Shown: piece by piece, positions 44,236-51,292 of the stretch
How positions within the stretch are numbered: the first letter of the stretch is position 1
Layout: every line of letters starts with the position of its first letter
Source of the DNA: Caminibacter mediatlanticus TB-2
GTDB taxonomy: Bacteria; Campylobacterota; Campylobacteria; Campylobacterales; Nautiliaceae
Assembly: GCF_005843985.1 (NCBI RefSeq)
Contig: NZ_CP040463.1
Location: 918,001 to 982,000, forward strand
DNA length: 64,000 nucleotides
Direction: 5' to 3'
Notes under the pieces: model-generated
Seen by the model: the letters and a program-made list of their open reading frames with translations, nothing else
Told to the model about the DNA's origin: nothing
The model's database searches: none
Position numbers and translations under genes: made by a program

Positions 44236-45001
44236 GCTTTTTCATCTTTTTTACTGCCTTTTTAAGACCAATAAAAATTGAATTTGCAATAATTGAATGT
44301 CCAATATTTAATTCAATAATTCCTTCCATTTGTGCAATTTCTTTAACATTTTGATAATTAAGTCCATGTCCTGCTGCTACTTCTAAGTCTAAATCATTAG
44401 CAACTTTTACTGCATCTTTTATTAAATTTAATTCTTCTTCTAAAAACTTTTTTAACTCTTTTTTTGAGAAATTTTCATAAATTTTAAAAGGAGTATGATT
44501 AATATTTGAATTTAAGGCTAAAAATAAATTTGCATATTTTCCTGTATGAATTTCTATCATTTCAGCATTAACTTCTTTACTTGCTTTTATTTGAGAAAAA
44601 TCTGGGTCAATAAAAAGAGATACTTCAATATCATTTTGATGTAATTTTTCAATGACTTTTTTTATTTTTTCTTTATATTTGATAATATCAAGTCCTCCTT
44701 CTGTTGTTACTTCTTCTCTTCTCTCAGGTACAAGAGTAGCACGATGAGGTTTAAGTTTGCAAATAATATCAATTATTTCATCATTAATACTACATTCCAT
44801 ATTAACAGGTAAAAAACTATTTTCACAAATTCTTTTAGCATCAAAGTCCATTATATGTCTTCTATCCTCTCTTAAATGTATTGTGACTTGGTCAGCTTCT
44901 GCTTCTTTTAAAATTTCAAGAGCCATTAAAGGGTCGGGTTCATTAATTCTTCTTGCATTTCTTAGAGTTGCGATATGGTCAATATTAACACCAAGTTTCA
45001 T
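44222..45001 (-). CDS. pdxJ: Pyridoxine 5'-phosphate synthase
   Basis: Condenses 1-deoxyxylulose 5-phosphate with the PdxA product to pyridoxine 5'-phosphate. LGVNIDHIATLRNARRINEPDP, VTIHLREDRRHIMDFD, NMECSI, PHRATLVPERREEVTTEGGLD, EIHTGKYAN and AAGHGLNYQNV, then ELNIGHSIIA, cover the whole active site. At 259 residues it is slightly longer than usual. It is convergent with the KamA gene (14-base overlap) and divergent from rpiB. Confidence 0.96.
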   Translation of the reverse strand: MKLGVNIDHIATLRNARRINEPDPLMALEILKEAEADQVTIHLREDRRHIMDFDAKRICENSFLPVNMECSINDEIIDIICKLKPHRATLVPERREEVTTEGGLDIIKYKEKIKKVIEKLHQNDIEVSLFIDPDFSQIKASKEVNAEMIEIHTGKYANLFLALNSNINHTPFKIYENFSKKELKKFLEEELNLIKDAVKVANDLDLEVAAGHGLNYQNVKEIAQMEGIIELNIGHSIIANSIFIGLKKAVKKMKKLIQK

Positions 45002-45008
45002 TAATTTT

Positions 45009-45040
45009 CCTTTTTTTGTATAATTGTAATAAAAAAAGGG
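45009..45040. promoter_or_regulatory. Compact divergent promoter pdxJ / rpiB
   Basis: CCTTTTTTT (45009-45017) and AAAAAAAGGG (45031-45040) are the ribosome sites of pdxJ and rpiB. TATAAT (45019-45024) points to rpiB and TACAAT (45028-45023, minus) to pdxJ. Only 44 bases separate the start codons. Confidence 0.55.
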
Positions 45041-45045
45041 TTTAA

Positions 45046-45474
45046 ATGAAATATTTTATTGGCACTGACCATGCTGGATTTGAAGTTAAAGATTTTGTGA
45101 TTAATTATTTACAAAAAAAAGGAATAGAAGTAGAAGATTTAGGATGCTATTCAACTGAAAGTGTCGATTATCCAGACTTGGCTCATAAAGTAGCAAATGC
45201 AGTACTTGAAAATGAAGGAAGTAAAGGGATACTTATTTGTGGTAGTGGAATTGGAATGAGTCTTGCAGCAAACAAACATAAAGGAATTAGAGCAGCATTA
45301 TGTCATGATTATTATACAGCTTCAATGGCAAGAAAACATAATGATGCTAATATTTTATGTTTTGGTGCAAGAATTGTTGGAAAAGGTGAAATTGAATCTA
45401 TTCTTGAAGGATGGCTAAATAGTGAATTTGAAGGTGGTAGACATCAAAGAAGGGTAGAAAAAATTGATATTTAA
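45046..45474 (+). CDS. rpiB: Ribose 5-phosphate isomerase B
   Basis: Interconverts ribose 5-phosphate and ribulose 5-phosphate in the non-oxidative pentose phosphate pathway. IGTDHAGFEVKDF, EDLGCYSTESVDYPD, GILICGSGIGMSLAANK, GIRAALCHDYYTASMARKHNDAN and GGRHQRRVEKI are the RpiB/LacAB motifs, with the catalytic Cys in LICGSG. At 142 residues it is full length. The following coiled-coil gene overlaps its end by 11 bases. Confidence 0.95.
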   Translation: MKYFIGTDHAGFEVKDFVINYLQKKGIEVEDLGCYSTESVDYPDLAHKVANAVLENEGSKGILICGSGIGMSLAANKHKGIRAALCHDYYTASMARKHNDANILCFGARIVGKGEIESILEGWLNSEFEGGRHQRRVEKIDI

Positions 45475-45796
45475 TTGGTTTTTTCTTACCTTTGTAATTA
45501 TTATAATTTTGATTTTATTGTTTAAAATGTTTTATTATAAACATTTATATGAAAAAGAAGAAGAGAAAAAATCTCAACTAAAAAATGCTTTAAAAGATGC
45601 AGAAATTTTAATAAAAAAATATCAAATTCAACTGCAACGCTCTCTTGGAAATATGGAACTTTTAAATGAAGAAGTTAATAGATTAAAAAACGATTTAAAA
45701 GCAGTTAAAAATAGAAATGCTCAGCTAAGAGTTGAAAATGAACAATTAAAAAGAAAAATTAGAGAGCTTGAAAATAAAATTGAAGCTCTTTTATAA
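45464..45796 (+). CDS. Membrane-anchored coiled-coil protein, unknown function
   Basis: I do not recognise a family. The 110-residue protein has one N-terminal hydrophobic segment (FFLTFVIIIILILLFKMFYY). A long heptad-rich coiled coil to the C terminus follows (LLNEEVNRLKNDLKAV, RVENEQLKRKIRELE). It resembles FtsB/FtsL-like or other small scaffold proteins in architecture only. The TTG start overlaps rpiB by 11 bases, with GAAGGG upstream. It ends directly at the stop of convergent mog. Confidence 0.75.
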   Translation: MIFNWFFLTFVIIIILILLFKMFYYKHLYEKEEEKKSQLKNALKDAEILIKKYQIQLQRSLGNMELLNEEVNRLKNDLKAVKNRNAQLRVENEQLKRKIRELENKIEALL

Positions 45797-46309
45797 CTAT
45801 TTTTTCTTAGGTCTAAATGAGCTTGGACTTTCTATATAATCTCCCTCAATTAAGTCTATTGCATAAGGGATTGCTGGCCATACTGCTTCAAGATTTTCTT
45901 TTATAGCTTTTGGAGAACCTGGTAAATTTAAAATAAAACTATTTTTTACAACACCTGCTATTCCTCTTGCTAAAATAGAGGTTGGCACATATTTTAAACT
46001 ATGCATTCTCATAAGCTCACCAAATCCAGGTAGTTCTTTTTCAATGACTTCTCGTGTAGCTTCTGGTGTAACATCTCTTTTTGCAGGACCTGTACCTCCT
46101 GTTGTAATAATTAAAGAGCATTTTTGATTGACTAAATCTTTTAAAGTTTTTACAATTTCTTCAAACTCATCAGGAATTAGTTTATAAGTAATTTCAAAAT
46201 CATTTGTAATATTTTCTCTTAAAAATTTTTCTATTTCTTTTCCACTTTTATCTTCATAAATCCCTGCACTTGCTCTATCACTAATTGTAACTATGCCTAT
46301 TTTTACCAT
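45797..46309 (-). CDS. mog: Molybdopterin adenylyltransferase, Mog/MoaB type
   Basis: Activates molybdopterin by adenylation before molybdenum insertion. The motifs are IVTISDRASAGIYEDKSG, SLIITTGGTGPAKRDVTPEAT and FGELMRMHSLKYVPTSIL, then NLPGSPKAIKENLEAV. At 170 residues it is near MogA and MoaB, and the two cannot be separated with certainty. With mobB at 8.5 kb it implies molybdenum or tungsten enzymes. It has an extended -10 TTTGATATAAT on the minus strand. Confidence 0.88.
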   Translation of the reverse strand: MVKIGIVTISDRASAGIYEDKSGKEIEKFLRENITNDFEITYKLIPDEFEEIVKTLKDLVNQKCSLIITTGGTGPAKRDVTPEATREVIEKELPGFGELMRMHSLKYVPTSILARGIAGVVKNSFILNLPGSPKAIKENLEAVWPAIPYAIDLIEGDYIESPSSFRPKKK

Positions 46310-46376
46310 TTCTTTCCTTTTTTATAAGATTATATCAAATTAAATTATGTTAAAATTAAAATAAAAAAGAAGGTTA

Positions 46377-46781
46377 ATGAAGTTTGAAATAAAAAGTATA
46401 AAAGATTTAAAAAAAGTAATTAATTGTATAAAAAAAAGTAGTAAAAAAATAATAATTTTAAGTGGAACATTAGGAAGTGGTAAAACTACTTTGGTAAAAG
46501 AATTTGTAAAAGAAGAAATTAAAAAAGATGAAGTAACTTCTCCAACTTTTGCTATTCAAAATATTTATGAAGGTAATATTTATCATTATGATTTATTTAA
46601 TAAAGGAATTGAAGATTTTTTAAGTCTTGGAATGCTTGAAGAGTTAGATAAAGATGGATATCATTTTATAGAATGGGGTGAAGAATTAGAAGATATCTTA
46701 AAAAGATATGGATTTGAATATTTAAAAATTATTATTAAATTAGAAGGCGATAAAAGGATAATTGAATGTCAAAACTTTTAG
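46377..46781 (+). CDS. tsaE: tRNA threonylcarbamoyladenosine biosynthesis ATPase TsaE
   Basis: The P-loop ATPase that drives cycles of the TsaD-TsaB complex making t6A37 in ANN-decoding tRNAs. The motifs are LSGTLGSGKTTLVKEF, VTSPTFAIQNIYEG, YHYDLF and FIEWGEELE. At 134 residues it is full length. The stop overlaps lptB by 16 bases. The order tsaE-lptB-rpoN is, as I recall, also present in Campylobacter. Confidence 0.94.
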   Translation: MKFEIKSIKDLKKVINCIKKSSKKIIILSGTLGSGKTTLVKEFVKEEIKKDEVTSPTFAIQNIYEGNIYHYDLFNKGIEDFLSLGMLEELDKDGYHFIEWGEELEDILKRYGFEYLKIIIKLEGDKRIIECQNF

Positions 46782-47485
46782 CAAAAAATTTAAAGAAATC
46801 ATTTAAAAATACATTGATTATTAAAGGTGTTAACATTGAGGTAAATAGTGGGGAAGTTGTTGGACTTCTTGGTCCTAATGGGGCAGGTAAAACTACAACT
46901 TTTTATTTAATTTGTGGTCTTTTAACACCAGATGAGGGGAAAGTTTTTTTAGAAACAAAAGAAATTACTTTTTATCCACTTCATAAAAAAGCAAGACTTG
47001 GAATAGGGTATCTTCCGCAAGAAAGCTCAATATTTAGGGATTTAAGTGTTGAAGATAATTTATATATAGTAGCCGAGGAGTATTATGATAAGGAAGAATC
47101 TGAAAAAATAGTAGAAGATTTGCTTGAAAAGTTTAATATAGAACCTATTAGAAAAAGAAAAGGAATAAATTTAAGTGGAGGAGAGAGAAGAAGGGTTGAA
47201 ATTGCAAGAGCTCTTGTGCCAAAGCCAAAATTTTTATTTTTAGATGAACCATTTGCAGGAGTTGACCCTGTAAATGTAAATGAGATTAAGGATTTAATAA
47301 AATTACTTAGTAATCAAAACATTGGAGTGATTATTACTGACCATAATGTAAGAGAAACATTATCTATATGTGATAGAGCATATGTTTTAAGAGATGGAGA
47401 GATTTTAACTGAGGGAAATGCTGAGGATATTGTACAAAATAATGAAGTTAGAAAATCATATCTTGGGGAAGATTTTGTGTTATGA
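46766..47485 (+). CDS. lptB: LPS export ABC transporter ATP-binding protein LptB
   Basis: The ATPase of the LptB2FGC complex, which extracts lipopolysaccharide from the inner membrane. Walker A is GPNGAGKTTTF, the signature LSGGERRRVEIARAL, Walker B FLFLDEPFAGVDP, and the H-loop ITDHNVRETL. GIGYLPQESSIFRDLSVEDN is the typical LptB Q-loop region. At 239 residues it is full length. ATGA overlap with rpoN. Confidence 0.95.
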   Translation: MSKLLAKNLKKSFKNTLIIKGVNIEVNSGEVVGLLGPNGAGKTTTFYLICGLLTPDEGKVFLETKEITFYPLHKKARLGIGYLPQESSIFRDLSVEDNLYIVAEEYYDKEESEKIVEDLLEKFNIEPIRKRKGINLSGGERRRVEIARALVPKPKFLFLDEPFAGVDPVNVNEIKDLIKLLSNQNIGVIITDHNVRETLSICDRAYVLRDGEILTEGNAEDIVQNNEVRKSYLGEDFVL

Positions 47486-48705
47486 AATTAAAAGCAAAAG
47501 TTACAAATAAATTATCTACTAAACTTATTAGTTTTTTACCTATTTTAAAAGCAGGTCTTGATGAACTATATGAACATATAAAAGAAGTATCTTTTGAAAA
47601 TCCATTTATTGAAGTAAGAAACAAAAAATTTATCACAGTTAGTAACTTAAAAAATGCAATTACTGATAAAATAGAAGCTTTAAGTACAAGTGAAAGTAGT
47701 TTTTATGAAGATTTAGTAAGTCAAATTGAAAATTCACATTTTTTTCCAACTGAAAAATCAAGATTTATTGCTCTTTTAATTGCTGAGGATATAACACCTG
47801 ATGGCTTTTTTGATGGAAATGAAGAAGAGATTGCATTAAGTGTTGGTGTTGATGTAGAAAAAGTTAAAAAAATAAGAGAAAGATTTAAATATTTAACTCC
47901 TACGGGCGTTGGTGCAAAAGATATTAAAGAGTGTTTTTTATTTCAGCTTGATAATTTAGATATAGATGAGGAACTTTATTTGCTTGTAAAAAATATGATA
48001 AATGATTTAGAAAATTTAGATAAATTTTATAAACATAAAAGATACAATGATGCAATAAAAATTATAAAAGATTTTAAAACTACTCCTGCACTTGAATATT
48101 CAATATCAGAAGAGATAATTCCTGAAATTATTGTTATAAATAATAATGGTAACTTAGAAATTAGACTAAATGAAGAGTTTTATCCAGAAATTTTTATAAA
48201 TGAGTATGCAGATGATAAATATTCAAAAGAAAAACTAAAAGAAGCAAGAAGTTTAGTTGATGCATTAGAGATGAGAAAATCTACACTCAAAAAAATTGCT
48301 TTAATGATAGTTGAACTTCAATATGACTTTTTTAAGGGAGGGGTAATTAAACCTATGAAAATACAGGATTTAGCTGATGAACTTGAATTTGCTCCTTCAA
48401 CTATAAGTAGAGCTATTGCTAATAAATATCTTTTATGTGATAGAGGAATAATACCTTTAAAAAACTTTTTTTCAACTGCTATAAACGAAGAAGTTTCGGC
48501 AAATCAAATAAAAGAAGAGATAAAAAATATTATAAAAAATGAAGATAAAAATAAGCCTCTTAGTGATGATAAAATTTGTGAATTTATAAATGAAAAATTT
48601 AATATTAAACTTGTAAGAAGGACTATTACTAAATATAGAGAAGCTATAAATATTCCAAGCAGTAGAGAAAGAAAAAGACTTTATAAAACAGGTGTTAGCT
48701 TCTAA
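47482..48705 (+). CDS. rpoN: RNA polymerase sigma-54 factor RpoN
   Basis: Alternative sigma factor for -24/-12 promoters, which in Campylobacterota serves mainly rod, hook and other mid-class flagellar genes. Region I is reduced (KLISFLPILKAGLDEL, then ENPFIE). The core-binding region contains LTPTGVGAKDIKECFLFQL. The C terminus has a helix-turn-helix (LADELEFAPSTISRAIANKYL) and the RpoN box RRTITKYREAINI. Its 407 residues are short against 477 in E. coli. Matching promoters are visible at flgH and fliW. Confidence 0.95.
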   Translation: MKLKAKVTNKLSTKLISFLPILKAGLDELYEHIKEVSFENPFIEVRNKKFITVSNLKNAITDKIEALSTSESSFYEDLVSQIENSHFFPTEKSRFIALLIAEDITPDGFFDGNEEEIALSVGVDVEKVKKIRERFKYLTPTGVGAKDIKECFLFQLDNLDIDEELYLLVKNMINDLENLDKFYKHKRYNDAIKIIKDFKTTPALEYSISEEIIPEIIVINNNGNLEIRLNEEFYPEIFINEYADDKYSKEKLKEARSLVDALEMRKSTLKKIALMIVELQYDFFKGGVIKPMKIQDLADELEFAPSTISRAIANKYLLCDRGIIPLKNFFSTAINEEVSANQIKEEIKNIIKNEDKNKPLSDDKICEFINEKFNIKLVRRTITKYREAINIPSSRERKRLYKTGVSF

Positions 48706-49108
48706 TTATCAAACTTTTTGGTAAATTAAATCTTTCAATAATTTCTTTTTCTTTTTCTCTCATCTCTCCATTATCAACTTCATGGTCATATCCTAAAAGA
48801 TGAAGAAGGCCATGTATAAAAAGAAGTTTTATTTCATCATCTATTGAGTGACCAAATTTTTCTGCTCCTTTTTTAGCCGTATCAATAGATATAACAATAC
48901 TACCAAGTGGCATTCCTGGAAAATCTTCAAGTGGGAAACTTAATACATCAGTTGGTTTGTCTTTATTTCTATATTCTTTATTTAATTTTTGTATTTCTTC
49001 ATCAGTTGTTAGGATTAATTCTACATCTTTATCTGTGAGAAAATTATAAATTTCATATAATTTCTCAATATTAAATTCATAATCTGTCCTATTATCAAAA
49101 TCTATCAT
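48695..49108 (-). CDS. ybeY: Endoribonuclease YbeY
   Basis: A metal-dependent RNase for 16S rRNA maturation and ribosome quality control. The H3xH5xH zinc motif is HGLLHLLGYDHEVD. ELILTTDEEIQKLNKEYRNKDKPTDVLSFP is the preceding conserved stretch. I choose the ATG at 49108, seven bases after AAAAAAGG on the minus strand. A start 30 bases further upstream lies in the promoter. The product has 137 residues. It is convergent with rpoN (11-base overlap) and divergent from queC. Confidence 0.93.
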   Translation of the reverse strand: MIDFDNRTDYEFNIEKLYEIYNFLTDKDVELILTTDEEIQKLNKEYRNKDKPTDVLSFPLEDFPGMPLGSIVISIDTAKKGAEKFGHSIDDEIKLLFIHGLLHLLGYDHEVDNGEMREKEKEIIERFNLPKSLIIRS

Positions 49109-49115
49109 TTTAAGA

Positions 49116-49143
49116 CCTTTTTTAGTAAAATTATACAAAAAGG
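49116..49143. promoter_or_regulatory. Compact divergent promoter ybeY / queC
   Basis: Only 41 bases separate the start codons. CCTTTTTT (49116-49123) and AAAAAGG (49137-49143) are the two ribosome sites. TATAAT on the minus strand (49135-49130) and TAAAAT on the plus strand (49126-49131) overlap head to head. Each transcript would carry a leader of roughly 12-15 bases. Confidence 0.55.
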
Positions 49144-49149
49144 CTTATT

Positions 49150-49815
49150 ATGAAAAAAGCTGTTGTTATTCTAAGTGGTGGTATGGATTCTACTACTGCT
49201 ACATTTATTGCAAAAAAAGAAGGGTATGAGTTAATACCTCTTCATTTTAATTATGGACAAAGAACTGAAAAAAGAGAATTAAAAGCATTTAATGATATAT
49301 GTGATTATTTAGAGCTAAAAAATAGATATGTAATTGATATTCCTTTTTTTAAGCAAATAGGAGCAAGTGCATTAGTCGATGAAAATATAGAAGTCCCAAC
49401 TGATGGGATAAAACCTGGAATTCCAATAACTTATGTACCTTTTAGAAATGGTATATTTTTATCCATTGCAACAGCAGTTGCTGAAAAAGAAGGTGCTGAG
49501 GCTATATACATTGGAGTTGTTGAAGAAGATAGCAGTGGATATCCAGATTGCAGGGAAGAGTTTATAAAATCCATCGAAGATGCTATTAACAAAGGTACAA
49601 AACCACAAACACAAATTAAAATAAAAACGCCTCTTATTCATCTAAAAAAAGAAGATATTGTAAAAAAAGCAGTTGAGGTAGGTGTTCCACTTGAACTTAC
49701 TTGGAGCTGTTATAAAGAAGAGGATAAAGCTTGTGGAGTTTGCGATAGTTGTAGGCTTAGACTTAAAGGTTTTAAAAAAGCTGGAATTAAGGATAAAATA
49801 CTATATAAACAATAG
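49150..49815 (+). CDS. queC: 7-cyano-7-deazaguanine synthase
   Basis: Makes preQ0 from 7-carboxy-7-deazaguanine for queuosine tRNA modification. The PP-loop is LSGGMDSTTATFIA. LHFNYGQRTEKRELKAF, PITYVPFRNGIFLSIATAVAE, GVVEEDSSGYPDCREEFI and the zinc motif CYKEEDKACGVCDSCRLRLKG follow. At 221 residues it is full length. It is a single-gene unit followed by a 134-base AT-rich gap that holds the argB promoter region and no gene. Confidence 0.95.
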   Translation: MKKAVVILSGGMDSTTATFIAKKEGYELIPLHFNYGQRTEKRELKAFNDICDYLELKNRYVIDIPFFKQIGASALVDENIEVPTDGIKPGIPITYVPFRNGIFLSIATAVAEKEGAEAIYIGVVEEDSSGYPDCREEFIKSIEDAINKGTKPQTQIKIKTPLIHLKKEDIVKKAVEVGVPLELTWSCYKEEDKACGVCDSCRLRLKGFKKAGIKDKILYKQ

Positions 49816-49949
49816 AGTAAAAATATTATGTTAATTATTTTTTTGTTTTTCTATATATTATAGAAATTTTATTATGTTAACTTGTATTGCCTTTTATATC
49901 TTTATTAAAGAAAATTAAAAAAGTAAAAACAAAATGAAAAAGGAGAATA

Positions 49950-50792
49950 ATGAAAAAAAAGATTGAAACAGTAAAAACACTTCTTGATGCTTTGCCTTTT
50001 ATTAGAAAATTTTATGGAAAAACAATTGTAATTAAATATGGTGGAGCAGCACAAGTAGATGAAAAATTAAAAGAAAGTTTTGCGGTAGATATTTTAATGC
50101 TTTATATGGTGGGAATCAAGCCTGTAATAGTCCATGGTGGTGGAAAGAGAATTACTGAAATTTTAACTGCTTTAAATGTAAAGACTGAATTTAAAGATGG
50201 AGTGAGAGTTACTACAAAAGAATCAATAAAAATTGCTGAGATGGTATTAAGTGGTGAAATCAATAAAGAAATTGTAAATATGTTAAATCAACATGGAGCA
50301 AAAGCAATAGGAATTAATGGTAAAGATATGTCTTTTATGAAAGCAAAATCTTTAATGGGTTATACAGGAGAGATTACTTCTATTGATGGAGTTTTTTTAA
50401 ATAAACTTTTAAGTGAAAATTTAATCCCAGTTATTGCCCCAATTGCCTCAGGTGATACTCCAACACATCCTGGATATAACATTAATGCAGATACAGCAGC
50501 AAGTGAAATTGCAGCAGCTATCAATGCAAAGAGAGTTATATTTTTAACTGATACTCTTGGAGTTTTAGATAAAAATAAGAACCTAATAAGCTCTCTTAAT
50601 GCAAATGAGATTGATAAGTTAAAACAAGAAGGTGTTATTGCAGGTGGAATGATTCCAAAAGTAGATGCTGCCCTTAACGCCGTAAAAAGAGGAGTTGAGA
50701 AAGCTCATATTATTGATGGAAGGATTGAGCATTCAATTTTACTTGAATTATTAACAAGTGAAGGAATTGGAACTGAGATTAAGGAGAAATAA
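49950..50792 (+). CDS. argB: Acetylglutamate kinase
   Basis: Phosphorylates N-acetylglutamate in arginine synthesis. The motifs are VIKYGGAAQVDEKLKESFAVDI, VIVHGGGKRITEIL, NMLNQHGAKAIGINGKD, GYNINADTAASEIAAAINAKRVIFLTDT (the central 20 residues are family-typical) and GVIAGGMIPKVDAAL. At 280 residues, with an N-terminal extension ETVKTLLDALPFIRKFYGK, it resembles arginine-inhibited kinases. AAAAAGGAG precedes the ATG. The stop overlaps a possible 27-aa ORF. Confidence 0.95.
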   Translation: MKKKIETVKTLLDALPFIRKFYGKTIVIKYGGAAQVDEKLKESFAVDILMLYMVGIKPVIVHGGGKRITEILTALNVKTEFKDGVRVTTKESIKIAEMVLSGEINKEIVNMLNQHGAKAIGINGKDMSFMKAKSLMGYTGEITSIDGVFLNKLLSENLIPVIAPIASGDTPTHPGYNINADTAASEIAAAINAKRVIFLTDTLGVLDKNKNLISSLNANEIDKLKQEGVIAGGMIPKVDAALNAVKRGVEKAHIIDGRIEHSILLELLTSEGIGTEIKEK

Positions 50793-50875
50793 TGCATTAT
50801 ATTTGGACTGAAATGTTTATTTTTACTTGTCCAATTCTTTTGAGATGGTATAAAACATATTACATAAAGGAATGA
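50792..50875 (+). CDS. Possible 27-aa microprotein
   Basis: An ATG overlapping the argB stop (TAATG) is preceded by AAGGAG at a spacing of five. It opens a 27-codon frame ending in TGA, with a hydrophobic, aromatic-rich centre (MFIFTCPILLRWYKTYY). The ribosome site and stop-start coupling are as good as for real genes here. No family is recognised, and it could be a chance ORF. Its last codons run into the candidate fliW promoter. Confidence 0.4.
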   Translation: MHYIWTEMFIFTCPILLRWYKTYYIKE

Positions 50876-50884
50876 TTTTTGCTT
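50867..50884 (+). promoter_or_regulatory. Candidate sigma-54 promoter of fliW
   Basis: AAGGAATGATTTTTGCTT has GG (50869-50870), ten bases, then GC (50881-50882), with GGAA and TTGCTT as in the RpoN consensus TTGGAACRNNNNTTGCTT. The two Ts before GG and the C after GGAA are missing. Transcription would start near 50894, giving fliW a leader of about 11 bases, as at flgH. Confidence 0.55.
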
Positions 50885-50895
50885 ATTAGCAAAAA
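50876..50895 (+). other. Perfect hairpin/palindrome before fliW
   Basis: TTTTTGCT (50876-50883), loop TATT, AGCAAAAA (50888-50895) form an eight-base-pair inverted repeat that contains the -12 element of the candidate promoter and touches the AAAAAGGAG ribosome site. No T-run follows on the plus strand, so it is a poor terminator for argB. It may be an operator or act in a read-through RNA. Confidence 0.5.
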
Positions 50896-50904
50896 GGAGA
50901 AAAA

Positions 50905-51264
50905 ATGTATGCAATAAAAAAACCAATTTTAGGATTTGAAAACTCTTTACAAGCAAATTTTCAAAAAATAAATGACCTTTTTGCTATCTTACAATTAGGA
51001 GAAAATGCATTTACTTTAATAAATCCTTATTCTCTAATTAAAGATTACTCTTTTGAGATACCAGCAGATGTAAAGGTTTTATTAGATATAAAAGAAGGAG
51101 ATGGAGTTTATGTTTATGCACCTCTTGTAAAAAAAGAACCAATTTCTGAGTCAATTGTAAATTTAAAAGCACCAATTATAATTAATCCAAAAAATAATAC
51201 CTTAGCACAACTTATTTTAGATGATTATGGATTTTATAAACTTGCTGATTTTATAAAAGAATAG
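50905..51264 (+). CDS. fliW: Flagellar assembly factor FliW
   Basis: FliW binds flagellin and the translational regulator CsrA, setting flagellin synthesis to secretion. The 119-residue protein has GVYVYAPLVKKEP, then SIVNLKAPIIINPKNNTLAQLIL, the conserved FliW stretch, and a short C terminus. It starts with ATG five bases after AAAAAGGAG. No csrA or flagellin gene is in the window. Confidence 0.88.
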   Translation: MYAIKKPILGFENSLQANFQKINDLFAILQLGENAFTLINPYSLIKDYSFEIPADVKVLLDIKEGDGVYVYAPLVKKEPISESIVNLKAPIIINPKNNTLAQLILDDYGFYKLADFIKE

Positions 51265-51266
51265 TA

Positions 51267-51292
51267 AAATTCCACCTAAAAAGGTGGAGTTT
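51267..51292 (+). other. RNA hairpin covering the helicase start
   Basis: AAATTCCACCT (51267-51277), loop AAAA, AGGTGGAGTTT (51282-51292) can pair over 11 positions with one G-T pair. The right arm contains the AAGGTGG ribosome site and the first two bases of the TTG start of the helicase. A terminator function is unlikely because only three Ts follow the stem. Confidence 0.6.

Noticed and set aside
49825-49880. Direct repeat ATTATGTTAA (49825, 49871) and palindrome CTATATATTATAG before argB
   Set aside because: Almost pure AT, expected by chance at this composition, and unlike known ArgR boxes.
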